Positions 1-6,186 of a DNA stretch of 6,241 nucleotides are shown piece by piece (the first letter of the stretch is position 1; every line of letters begins with the position of its first letter). The notes beneath the pieces are model-generated. The model was not told the origin of the DNA. It ran no database searches and saw only the letters and a program-made list of their open reading frames with translations. Both the position numbers and the translations under genes were made by a program. Source of the DNA: an uncultured Rhodocyclaceae bacterium (GTDB lineage Bacteria > Pseudomonadota > Gammaproteobacteria > Burkholderiales > Rhodocyclaceae); assembly GCA_934271525.1 (NCBI GenBank), contig CAKQRL010000030.1:1-6241 (forward strand), read 5' to 3'.

Positions 1-993
1 CCCTCCCGTTTTATATGCGCTGACTTTTTGTGCCAGTATCAAACCAAAGATACCAATGGCAACGGCAAGAAATAAACCGCCTGCTTGGTAAGCGTAATAC
101 AAGCGAGAGAAAGTGAAGGGTTGCAGGGTTAAAAGCAAACCGACAGTAACCCAAATCCATAATTTTTGTGGCACGCGCAAAAAAGCGCACAAAAAAACGG
201 CGCATAAACTCAATGCCAAAAACATCAAAATATTGTTTAAAAAGGGCAAGACCATTCCGTCTTGAAGCCCCAGTGAAATTAAAATCTCTGTGTATCTGCC
301 CAAGCCCGTGTCGCCGAACAAGCCATAATATTGATGAACCGCGCCCCAATCGTGATTTCCCCACAAAAACTGCACGGTGTGAAAACCAAAGGTCAATTGC
401 GTGATACAAAAAATAATCCAAAAAGAATGACGATACAACGCAGGGATTCGGCAATAAGTCTGCCACAAAACACTGGCGATATTTTGATTATAAAAATGCG
501 CAACAACGCCTTGCTCACTGCCTTTGAACAAAAGGCTGCCGCCAAAAACCGCCCAAAAAACAATGAGCCAATATTTAAAAAGCGTGAAAAATAACGGCTG
601 AAAATCCAAGCTGTATTCCAACACGCCCAAAAATTGTTGCGATTCTAATTGTTGCGGACTATCAAAATCCACACTGCGATTGCGCGGGACAATATTGGCA
701 ACCAAAGCAGAATCGACCTTTTCATCCCATAAAACTTTTTGAATGCGAATGTTGGCAATGTCTTGCGAGCGCAACAAAAAATCCAAACGCGCAAAATGCA
801 ACCGCGCGGTGTAGGCAAACGGCGTTTTTGAAACATCAACTTCTTTAACAAATATTTTGCCTGCTTCAACCTTGCCTTGTGCCCACATTTGCAAGGCGCA
901 AGCGGCAACAAATGCCAAAAGAATAAAAACACCAAATGCTGTTAAAAATAATTTTGCTTGGCGAGGCAACATAAAAATGGATTTATTCAACAT
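1..993 (-). CDS. Partial multi-pass membrane protein, GtrII-like (GT-C) glycosyltransferase candidate
   Basis: This frame is open from the left edge to an in-frame stop at 1036-1038, so the C-terminus lies outside the window and 331 residues are visible. I chose ATG at 993, which has a weak GGA about 8 nt upstream; ATG at 1023 would add 10 residues and has no visible ribosome site. Hydrophobic segments lie near residues 13-35, 134-156, 190-210, 249-272, 278-295 and 302-322. A mostly polar stretch at about 36-131 probably faces the periplasm. After the third segment come NHDW (213-216), GRYTE (232-236) and a proline/NN-rich membrane entry at 249-255. This order resembles GtrII-type glucosyltransferases, which use undecaprenyl-phosphate-linked sugars to modify surface glycans, with an acidic residue (here perhaps D215) in an external loop. 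The gene lies downstream of a small membrane protein on the same strand. The coding call is firm; the family call is from motif memory and is moderate. Confidence 0.72.
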   Translation of the reverse strand, partial: MLNKSIFMLPRQAKLFLTAFGVFILLAFVAACALQMWAQGKVEAGKIFVKEVDVSKTPFAYTARLHFARLDFLLRSQDIANIRIQKVLWDEKVDSALVANIVPRNRSVDFDSPQQLESQQFLGVLEYSLDFQPLFFTLFKYWLIVFWAVFGGSLLFKGSEQGVVAHFYNQNIASVLWQTYCRIPALYRHSFWIIFCITQLTFGFHTVQFLWGNHDWGAVHQYYGLFGDTGLGRYTEILISLGLQDGMVLPFLNNILMFLALSLCAVFLCAFLRVPQKLWIWVTVGLLLTLQPFTFSRLYYAYQAGGLFLAVAIGIFGLILAQKVSAYKTGG

Positions 994-1045
994 AACAATT
1001 TTCCGCGCTTTAAAGTTGCGCATTGTATTTGATTTTTAAAAATTT

Positions 1046-1067
1046 TTTGGCGTTCACCGTGGATTTT
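1046..1067. repeat. Half copy of the dispersed CCGTGGA repeat
   Basis: The 22 bases match 6165-6186 at 21 positions; both contain TTTGGCGTT, one variable base, then ACCGTGGATTTT. The AT-rich spacer to its left (about 1025-1045) resembles those of the complete copies, but no matching opposite arm is visible at the expected distance, around 1009-1024, where the gtr-like gene begins. It is therefore a half or eroded element. It covers the end of the small membrane protein gene and supplies its stop codon. Confidence 0.7.
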
Positions 1068-1341
1068 GGAGAGGTTTTGAAGATTCTTCCGCAGGGTCGG
1101 TGAATTCGGCTTGGATGGGCTGCCAATCTTCGTTGCTATCATTAGAATTAAAATTTTCAAAACTTTCAAAATGTTCTGCAACGTTTTTTTGGAATTTTTT
1201 GATTTTGTATTTCCAATAAATTCCAAAAATAATAAATAATACAAGTGCGATTCCAACTATAAAAACAGAAAAAAATGCGCCGATAATCAAAGCGCCTACA
1301 CCTAAAATAAATAAGGCTATTTTTGAGAAAAGATTTTTCAT
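1054..1341 (-). CDS. Small membrane protein of unknown function (95 aa)
   Basis: I do not recognise this protein. Residues 7-42 are almost continuously hydrophobic, enough for two closely spaced membrane helices or one long one. A basic stretch follows (WKYKIKKFQK), then an acidic, Asn/Ser/Glu-rich tail ending near PLQNPR. The short IQAEF-like segment in the tail loosely recalls small proteobacterial membrane proteins ending in a GE[FY] motif, but this is weak. ATG at 1341 is the start because GGAGT lies 8 nt upstream; a TTG five codons earlier overlaps that site and is less likely. The stop codon TGA lies inside a half copy of the dispersed repeat, so the last two sense codons and the stop are repeat sequence. 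The gtr-like gene begins 60 nt downstream (30 nt if it uses ATG 1023), so the two may be co-transcribed. Confidence 0.68.
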   Translation of the reverse strand: MKNLFSKIALFILGVGALIIGAFFSVFIVGIALVLFIIFGIYWKYKIKKFQKNVAEHFESFENFNSNDSNEDWQPIQAEFTDPAEESSKPLQNPR

Positions 1342-1425
1342 TTTTTTGCACTCCAAATAAAACTGCTTTTTGAAAAAATATTTTTCATTTCATAATTTAA
1401 TAATTTAAAAAAATGTTTTAACGCA

Positions 1426-1485
1426 ATTTTCCACGGTAAACATTTTATTTTTTTTCAAAAAAATATTCGGTTTGCCGTGGAAAAT
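1426..1485. repeat. Complete inverted repeat element 1, after mnmA (probable terminator)
   Basis: The left arm ATTTTCCACGGTAAAC (1426-1441) pairs with the right arm GTTTGCCGTGGAAAAT (1470-1485) at 15 of 16 positions. The 28-base spacer contains eight T, one C and seven A, so the AT stem can extend almost to the tip. It begins 2 bp past the mnmA stop codon and is well placed to end transcription of the nudJ-mnmA operon. There is no clean U-tract directly after the outer stem, so Rho-independent termination is plausible rather than shown. The spacer shares the 14-mer TTTTCAAAAAAATA with element 2 at nearly the same offset, which indicates common origin. Confidence 0.8.
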
Positions 1486-1487
1486 CA

Positions 1488-2573
1488 TTATTCCGCACTT
1501 TCAATCATACCGCCGCCCAAACAAACGCGGCTTTCATAAAGCACCAAGGATTGCCCGGGTGTTGCCGCCCATTGCGGTGTGGCAAAATCAATCATCGCCG
1601 ATTTTTTGTTGATTTGGGCAATGGCGCAAGGTTGGTCTATCACGCGGTAACGCGGTTTTGCCGTATAAACCCACGCCGTTTTGGGCGCATCAGAAATCCA
1701 TGAAAGGTTTGCAATTTTCACTTTTTTTTGCAACAGCGCGGGGTGTTCGTGCCCTTGCACCACATACAAAATGTTTTTGGCTTTGTCTTTTTTTGCCACA
1801 AACCACGGCGCGCCTTCGCCTTCCTTCACGCCGCCGATTTTTAAACCCTTGCGCTGGCCAAGTGTATAAAACGCAATGCCATCGTGCGTGCCCAAAACCG
1901 CATCGGTTTCCAATGCCCGAATTTCGCCCGGATTGGGTTGGACATAACGCTCTAAAAATTCTTTAAACGGTCGCTCGCCAATAAAACAAATGCCAGTGGA
2001 ATCTTTTTTATTAAAAATAGGCAGTTTTAATTGGTGTGCCAATTTGCGCACATCGCGTTTGTAATAATTTTCCAAAGGAAATAATGCTTTGGATAATTGT
2101 TTTTGATTCAAACGATGCAAAAAATAACTTTGGTCTTTATTTGAATCTGCGGCTTTTAATAATTGGAATTGATTTTCAAAATTGCGCACGCCAGCATAAT
2201 GCCCGGTGGCAATATATTCCGCTTTTAAATTATTTAAAGCATAATTTAAAAAAGCATTAAATTTAATTTCAGAATTGCATAAAATATCCGGGTTGGGCGT
2301 TCTGCCGTTTTCATATTCCTCTACAAAATATTGAAAAACTTTTTCTTTGTATTCTTTGGCAAAATTTACCACTTCTATATCAATATTCAAAATATCCGCC
2401 ACACTCATTGCATCAATTAAATCGGTGCGGGATGAACAATATTCTGAATCGTCATCGTCTTCCCAATTTTTCATAAAAAGCGCTGTGACCGCATAACCTT
2501 GTTGTTTTAATAACCAAGCGGCAACGGCAGAATCAACGCCGCCAGACAAACCCACAACCACTTTTTTAGACAT
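1488..2573 (-). CDS. mnmA: tRNA-specific 2-thiouridylase MnmA
   Basis: MnmA thiolates U34 in the wobble position of tRNA-Lys, tRNA-Glu and tRNA-Gln, using ATP to adenylate the base and sulfur relayed as a persulfide. The 361-residue product has the full family length. Visible motifs are the N-terminal PP-loop SGGVDS (10-15), NPDILCN with C99, ATGHYA (122-127), KDQSYFL (146-152), GICFIGE with C196, and FYTLGQRKGLKIGG (235-248). C99 and C196 have the same 97-residue separation as the catalytic pair C102/C199 of E. coli MnmA. The start is ATG 2573, preceded by AGGAGAAGG; an upstream in-frame extension lacks family similarity. The gene overlaps the preceding gene by 8 nt (ATGTCTAA), so translation is probably coupled. 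It is the last gene of the nudJ operon and is followed at once by inverted repeat element 1. Confidence 0.97.
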   Translation of the reverse strand: MSKKVVVGLSGGVDSAVAAWLLKQQGYAVTALFMKNWEDDDDSEYCSSRTDLIDAMSVADILNIDIEVVNFAKEYKEKVFQYFVEEYENGRTPNPDILCNSEIKFNAFLNYALNNLKAEYIATGHYAGVRNFENQFQLLKAADSNKDQSYFLHRLNQKQLSKALFPLENYYKRDVRKLAHQLKLPIFNKKDSTGICFIGERPFKEFLERYVQPNPGEIRALETDAVLGTHDGIAFYTLGQRKGLKIGGVKEGEGAPWFVAKKDKAKNILYVVQGHEHPALLQKKVKIANLSWISDAPKTAWVYTAKPRYRVIDQPCAIAQINKKSAMIDFATPQWAATPGQSLVLYESRVCLGGGMIESAE

Positions 2574-3117
2574 CGCGACCTTCTCCTTTTTTCCAACTTT
2601 CAAGCGGCAAAACCACGGCTGCTTCGCCTTGTTCCACAAACCAAGAATCAAACACAAATATTTGATTTTCCGTAATATTTTGCATAGCGGCAGAATAGTG
2701 GCTGGGGAAAATCAAAAAAAAGCGCCTTTGTATTTTTGCTATTTTATGCCATTTGAAAGCGCGATGACGCGCCAACATTTTTAAAAACCGATCGCTTGTT
2801 GTGGAATGGTCAATGCAGTCCATTTTGCCAAAAGGCGGGTCGTTAAAATTGCCTGCTTTGTCTTGCCAAATGGGCGATTGCCGCCCCGCAATTTTATAAA
2901 GTTCGCCCAAAACTTCGGCGGTTTTTTGGCGTTCTTCTTCTGCATTTTGGGCGTTTTGTATTCTTTGAATCAAAGGTTTTAATTCGCTTTTTAAAATAAC
3001 AATTTCCGTTTGCACCAAACAACCATAACCATAACAAATATTGATTTTTTCATCGGCAAAAATTTGGGATGAAAAAAATAATAAAAACAACATTAAAAAA
3101 ATGAGTTTATTTTTCAT
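2566..3117 (-). CDS. Secreted conserved protein with Cys-His-Asp pattern, possible transglutaminase-like fold
   Basis: The 183-residue product starts with a typical signal peptide: MKNK, a hydrophobic core to about residue 19, and probable cleavage after A21. The mature protein should therefore be periplasmic or extracellular. It has a cysteine pair at C28 and C33 (CYGYGC), a charged helical region at about 42-75, SPIWQDKAGNF (81-91), GKMDCIDHST (97-106), FPSHYSAA (137-144) and FVFDSWF (154-160). The order DC...D, then H, then D (C101, H140, D157) matches the Cys/His/Asp order of transglutaminase-like and related cysteine peptidases. The sequence resembles an uncharacterised betaproteobacterial family I recall near mnmA, but activity is inference. 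It overlaps nudJ by 11 nt and mnmA by 8 nt. No strong ribosome site precedes its ATG, which suggests translational coupling to nudJ. I assign no gene symbol. Confidence 0.85.
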   Translation of the reverse strand: MKNKLIFLMLFLLFFSSQIFADEKINICYGYGCLVQTEIVILKSELKPLIQRIQNAQNAEEERQKTAEVLGELYKIAGRQSPIWQDKAGNFNDPPFGKMDCIDHSTTSDRFLKMLARHRAFKWHKIAKIQRRFFLIFPSHYSAAMQNITENQIFVFDSWFVEQGEAAVVLPLESWKKGEGRDV

Positions 3118-3559
3118 AAAATTTTAAAATGTTTAAATCAAAACGTTGACCGTTTAAATAATCTTCAATGCTTTTTAAAACAATAGGCGAGCGCAAGTTT
3201 AAATTTTTTAAGTTTTCGTAATTGATAAAATGCGTTTGAATAATTTCTTTATCCAATTTTAAATTGGAATTAAAATCGCCTAAAATTCCGCCAAAACAAA
3301 ACCGCACATAAAAATTGCCGTTGTTTGGATTATAAAACTGGTAAATTGCCGTTAAAAATGTGGGCGTAAAATCAAAAGCGGTTTCTTCCAAAACTTCACG
3401 TTTGATTGCATTAAAAAGCGATTCATTTTTTTCCACATGCCCGGCAGGTTGATTAAAAAATTGGCCGCCATCCACTTTTTCTTCCACCAACAAAAATTGG
3501 CTGTTTTGTTCAATGATGGCAGCCACTGTGACGTGCGGCAAAAAACGATTTTTTTCCAC
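3107..3559 (-). CDS. nudJ: Nudix hydrolase, NudJ-type phosphatase
   Basis: NudJ-type Nudix enzymes remove phosphate from nucleoside tri- and diphosphates; the E. coli enzyme also acts on hydroxymethylpyrimidine diphosphate. The 150-residue product has PHVTVAA near the N-terminus, NQPAGH (36-41), a Nudix box at 40-62 (G, five residues, E, seven residues, REVLEET) and LRSPIVLKSIEDYLNGQR near the C-terminus, all lining up with E. coli NudJ. The usual Gly after EET is Ala here. The N-terminus has no ATG. I chose GTG at 3559 because AAGG lies 6 nt upstream; TTG at 3565 would abut that AAGG. Start codon and ribosome site both fall in or beside one arm of inverted repeat element 2. nudJ lies next to mnmA in E. 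coli too, supporting the assignment. It is the first gene of a three-gene minus-strand operon and is divergent from iorA. Confidence 0.86.
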   Translation of the reverse strand: MEKNRFLPHVTVAAIIEQNSQFLLVEEKVDGGQFFNQPAGHVEKNESLFNAIKREVLEETAFDFTPTFLTAIYQFYNPNNGNFYVRFCFGGILGDFNSNLKLDKEIIQTHFINYENLKNLNLRSPIVLKSIEDYLNGQRFDLNILKFYEK

Positions 3560-3609
3560 GGTCAACCTTGAAAAATTTTCAAAAAAATAAAGAGTTTACC
3601 GTGGAAAAT
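3551..3609. repeat. Complete inverted repeat element 2, between nudJ and iorA
   Basis: The left arm TTTTCCACGGTCAAC (3552-3566) and the right arm GTTTACCGTGGAAAAT (3594-3609) are inverted copies that agree at 14 of 15 positions. The 27-base spacer contains TTTTCAAAAAAATA (3576-3589), identical to that in element 1. Unlike the other copies, this one lies between two divergent genes, so it cannot serve only as a terminator. It overlaps the first codons of nudJ on the left and lies 47 bp before the chosen iorA start on the right. Confidence 0.8.
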
Positions 3610-3612
3610 CAA
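3584..3612 (-). promoter_or_regulatory. Candidate sigma-70-like promoter for nudJ
   Basis: On the minus strand, TTGATT (3612-3607) and TATTTT (3589-3584) are separated by exactly 17 nt, which fits -35 and -10 boxes. Transcription would start near 3577, giving a leader of about 18 nt that still contains the AAGG before the GTG start. The spacer between the boxes is mostly the right arm of inverted repeat element 2. This is pattern matching in AT-rich DNA, so the call is tentative. Confidence 0.4.
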
Positions 3613-3638
3613 AAGCGTGCTTTAAAATAAGCACGCTT
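3613..3638. promoter_or_regulatory. Perfect 10-bp palindrome upstream of iorA (operator or leader hairpin)
   Basis: AAGCGTGCTT (3613-3622) and AAGCACGCTT (3629-3638) are perfect inverted copies separated by TAAAAT. On the plus strand no T-run follows, so it is not a terminator for transcription toward iorA. The central TAAAAT resembles a -10 box, but I could not find a -35 box at a good distance. It ends 18 bp before the iorA start and is unrelated to the CCGTGGA repeat. A repressor or activator site, or a hairpin in the iorA leader, are both possible. Confidence 0.5.
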
Positions 3639-3656
3639 AATTCAAAAGGAATGTTT

Positions 3657-5525
3657 ATGCCTAAAAAAATCACGCCGCAACAAGCGGGCGAAGTGCTTTT
3701 GCTCTCTGGCAACGAAGCCGTGGCGCGCGCCGTTTGGGAATCTTGTGTGAAGGTTGCCGCCGCTTATCCGGGCACGCCAGCCACCGAAATGTTGGAAGTG
3801 ATTGCCACTTACCCAGATATTTACGCCGAATGGTCGGTGAATGAAAAAGTTTCATTGGAAGTTGCCATTGGCGCATCTTATGCGGGTTCGCGCGCATTTT
3901 GTTCTATGAAACACGTTGGGCTCAATGTGGCTTCCGATGCCTTGATGACTTTGACTTTAACCGGCACCATCGGCGGTTTGGTGATTGCGGTGGCGGACGA
4001 TGTGGGTTTGTCTTCTTCACAAAATGAACAAGATTCGCGTTTTTGGGGACGTTTTGCGCATTTGCCCATTTTGGAACCCGCAGATAGTCAAGAAGCTTAC
4101 CAAATGACGCGTTACGCTTTTGAATTATCCGAAGAATTTGAAACGCCCGTGATTTTAAGAATGACAACAAGGGTTAATCACGTGAAATCGCGCGTTGTGG
4201 TGGGCGAGCGCCAAATGCACACCAGCGCCGGTTTTCAAAAAAATCCCAATCGTTTTGTGATGGCGCCCAATGCCGCTTCACAACGTTTGCCGTTGATGTT
4301 TGAGCGCGAAGAAAAATTGCGCCAAAAAGCGGAAAATTCGCCGCTTAATTTTGTAGAACAAGGCAGTGATTTGCGCGTTGGTTTTGTGTCTAGCGGCACC
4401 ACTTATATGCATGTGAAAGAAAGTTTTCCCAATGCGCCGGTTTTAAAATTGGGTTTTTCTTATCCCGTGCCTTTTGAAAAAATAAAAAAATTTGCCACCA
4501 CCGTGGAAAAAGTGGTGATTACCGAAGAAGTGGAGCCTTTGTTAGAAACGGAAATCAAAGCGCAAGGCATTGATGTGATAGGCAAAGCCATTTTGCCGCG
4601 CATTGGCGAACTCTCTCCCGATGTTTTAAAACCCAAAATTTTGGAGTTTTTGGGTGAAAAAATTCAAGAAGAACAAATTGTTAAACCATCCGAAGTTTTT
4701 CCGCGTCCGCCAACGATGTGCGTGGCTTGCCCGCATTTGGGCGTTTATTACACCTTGTCGCAAGTTAAAAATTTAAATATCGCAGGCGATATTGGTTGCT
4801 ACACTCTGGGCGCTGGGCACCCTTGGAATGCGTTGGATACCACCATTTCCATGGGCGCTTCCATGGGTGTTGCACTTGGAATGGACAAAGGCAGGGGCGA
4901 ATCGGATTCCAACAAAAGAATGGTTGCCGTGATTGGCGATTCCACTTTTATGCATATGGGCATGCCGGGTTTGTTGGATATGGTTTATAACCGCGGCAAT
5001 GTGACCGTGTTGCTTTTGGATAATCGCGCAGTGGGAATGACGGGCGGGCAAGATAACCCGGGCAATGGGCGCGATATTTACGGAGACGATGCGCCGCGCA
5101 TTGATTTTGCACAACTTGTTCAAGCGCTGGGCGTCAAACCCGAGCGCACGCACGTGGTGGATCCTTATCAGTTGCCCATTTTGTTTAAAACCATTCGCGA
5201 AGAAGTGAAAGTTGAGGATGTTTCGGTGATTATCACCAACCAACCTTGCGTTTTGATTAAGGATTACCATCCTTTAAAACCCTTCCAAGTGGATGAACAA
5301 AAATGCACGGGATGTTCCAATTGTTTGGATGTGGGTTGCCCCGCCATTCACGTGACCAAACGCGACAAAGTGATCAAACCTTCCGGGCGCGAAGTGGAGC
5401 GCGCTTTTGTGATGATTGAATCTTCGGTTTGCACCGGTTGCGGCTTGTGCTTGCAACCTTGCGCACCCAATGCCATTGTGCCGTGGGTGAAAGAATCAAG
5501 CATTGCTTTTGTGGAGAAAAAATAA
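3657..5525 (+). CDS. iorA: Indolepyruvate:ferredoxin oxidoreductase, alpha subunit
   Basis: IorA carries the thiamine diphosphate and iron-sulfur centres of the IorAB complex, which oxidatively decarboxylates indolepyruvate and other arylpyruvates to arylacetyl-CoA and reduces ferredoxin. The 622-residue product has the usual length for the unfused subunit. The N-terminal half is the pyrimidine-type domain (AYPGTPATEM near 35-45, WSVNEKVSLEVAIGAS near 60-75). CPHLG and GDIGCYTLGAGHP precede the diphosphate-binding domain, with GDS at 427-429 and DN at 455-456 followed by VGMTGG. The C-terminus holds two 4Fe-4S ferredoxin motifs: C550, C553, C556, C561 and C592, C595, C598, C602. The first has the four-residue gap before CP known in IorA. 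I chose ATG 3657 because AAAGGA lies 6 nt upstream; ATG 3651 directly abuts that site. It is followed by iorB with a 1-nt overlap. Confidence 0.94.
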   Translation: MPKKITPQQAGEVLLLSGNEAVARAVWESCVKVAAAYPGTPATEMLEVIATYPDIYAEWSVNEKVSLEVAIGASYAGSRAFCSMKHVGLNVASDALMTLTLTGTIGGLVIAVADDVGLSSSQNEQDSRFWGRFAHLPILEPADSQEAYQMTRYAFELSEEFETPVILRMTTRVNHVKSRVVVGERQMHTSAGFQKNPNRFVMAPNAASQRLPLMFEREEKLRQKAENSPLNFVEQGSDLRVGFVSSGTTYMHVKESFPNAPVLKLGFSYPVPFEKIKKFATTVEKVVITEEVEPLLETEIKAQGIDVIGKAILPRIGELSPDVLKPKILEFLGEKIQEEQIVKPSEVFPRPPTMCVACPHLGVYYTLSQVKNLNIAGDIGCYTLGAGHPWNALDTTISMGASMGVALGMDKGRGESDSNKRMVAVIGDSTFMHMGMPGLLDMVYNRGNVTVLLLDNRAVGMTGGQDNPGNGRDIYGDDAPRIDFAQLVQALGVKPERTHVVDPYQLPILFKTIREEVKVEDVSVIITNQPCVLIKDYHPLKPFQVDEQKCTGCSNCLDVGCPAIHVTKRDKVIKPSGREVERAFVMIESSVCTGCGLCLQPCAPNAIVPWVKESSIAFVEKK

Positions 5526-6118
5526 TGAAAATAACCAACATTTTGGTGGTGGGCATTGGCGGGCAAGGCGTGATGACCGCCACGGAAATTTTGGCACAAA
5601 GCGCGATGCGTTTGGGTTTGGATGCCAAAAAAACGGAAGTCGCTGGTATGGCGCAACGAGGCGGCGTGGTTTCTTCGCATTTGCGTTTTGGAGAAAAGGT
5701 TTTGTCCCCGCAAATCACTCCGGGGCAAGCGGATATTTTGTTGGGTTTTGAAGCCGCCGAAGGTTTGCGCTGGCAACATATGCTTAAAAAAGACGGCATT
5801 GCGTTGATGAATACGGCAAAACTCTCGCCGCCAGTGGTGGAATTGGGTTTGTATGCTTATCCTTCTGAGCCGATTGTTGAAATGCAAAAACTCGGCAATC
5901 AAGTTGTGGCATTTGATGCTTCATCCATTGCGCGCGAAATTGGCGATATTCGCTTGGGCAACACGGTGATGTTGGGCGCCATTGCCGATTATTTGCCTTT
6001 TTCGGCGGATGTGTTGCTGGAAAACATTTTGAAGCGTTTTGCCCAAAAAGGTGACGTGGTTTTAAATCAAAATCGCCAAGCCTTTGAACAAGGCAGAAAA
6101 GCAAGCAAAAAATCTTAA
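5525..6118 (+). CDS. iorB: Indolepyruvate:ferredoxin oxidoreductase, beta subunit
   Basis: IorB is the small partner of IorA and belongs to the pyruvate:ferredoxin oxidoreductase gamma-type family. The 197-residue product has GIGGQGV at 10-16, EVAGMAQRGG at 38-47 followed by VVSSHLRFG, and a conserved central stretch (QADILLGFEAAEGLR), all typical of IorB. Length matches the unfused subunit. The start ATG shares its first base with the iorA stop (TAATG), and GGAG lies 8 nt upstream inside the end of iorA. The overlap ensures matched expression of the two subunits. The gene ends 13 bp before the first of two tandem terminators. Many aerobic proteobacteria have a single fused IorA-IorB polypeptide; here the subunits are separate. 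Confidence 0.94.
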   Translation: MKITNILVVGIGGQGVMTATEILAQSAMRLGLDAKKTEVAGMAQRGGVVSSHLRFGEKVLSPQITPGQADILLGFEAAEGLRWQHMLKKDGIALMNTAKLSPPVVELGLYAYPSEPIVEMQKLGNQVVAFDASSIAREIGDIRLGNTVMLGAIADYLPFSADVLLENILKRFAQKGDVVLNQNRQAFEQGRKASKKS

Positions 6119-6127
6119 AAAACAATG

Positions 6128-6186
6128 ATTTTCCACGGTAAACGTGGATTTTTTTTGAAAAAAGTTTGGCGTTGACCGTGGATTTT
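6128..6186. repeat. Complete inverted repeat element 3, after iorB
   Basis: The left arm ATTTTCCACGGTAAAC (6128-6143) is identical to the left arm of element 1. The right arm GTTGACCGTGGATTTT (6171-6186) is its inverted partner with changes at one central base and in the outer AT tail. The spacer is 27 bp and has a T-run followed by an A-run, as in the other copies. A third, partial arm (AAAATCCACGG and following T, 6190-6201) lies immediately beyond and pairs with the right arm. Confidence 0.78.
6132..6156 (+). terminator. Intrinsic terminator of iorAB, proximal
   Basis: TCCACG (6132-6137) pairs with CGTGGA (6143-6148) around the loop GTAAA, and a run of T begins straight after the stem. 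This is the classic arrangement of a Rho-independent terminator, though the stem is short. It is formed by the left arm of repeat element 3 plus the first bases of its spacer, and lies 13 bp after the iorB stop. Confidence 0.7.

Noticed and set aside
11..935. Alternative minus-strand open frames (11-466 and 645-935) in the left region
   Set aside because: A different minus frame is open without a stop from 1 to 1035 and gives a coherent multi-pass membrane protein; the others give Arg/Cys-rich or low-quality translations.
3565..3567. TTG at 3565 as the nudJ start
   Set aside because: It leaves no space after the AAGG ribosome site; GTG at 3559 gives 6-nt spacing and fits the family N-terminus better.
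3651..3656. ATG at 3651 as the iorA start
   Set aside because: It abuts AAAGGA with no spacing, while ATG 3657 has 6 nt.
4773..5270. 165-residue open frame antisense to iorA
   Set aside because: It is His/Asn/Ala-rich, lacks family features, and lies opposite the conserved thiamine diphosphate domain of iorA. It is a shadow of that coding frame.
5348..5902. 184-residue open frame antisense to the iorA/iorB junction
   Set aside because: It spans the ferredoxin domain and the iorB start on the opposite strand and has no recognisable features.
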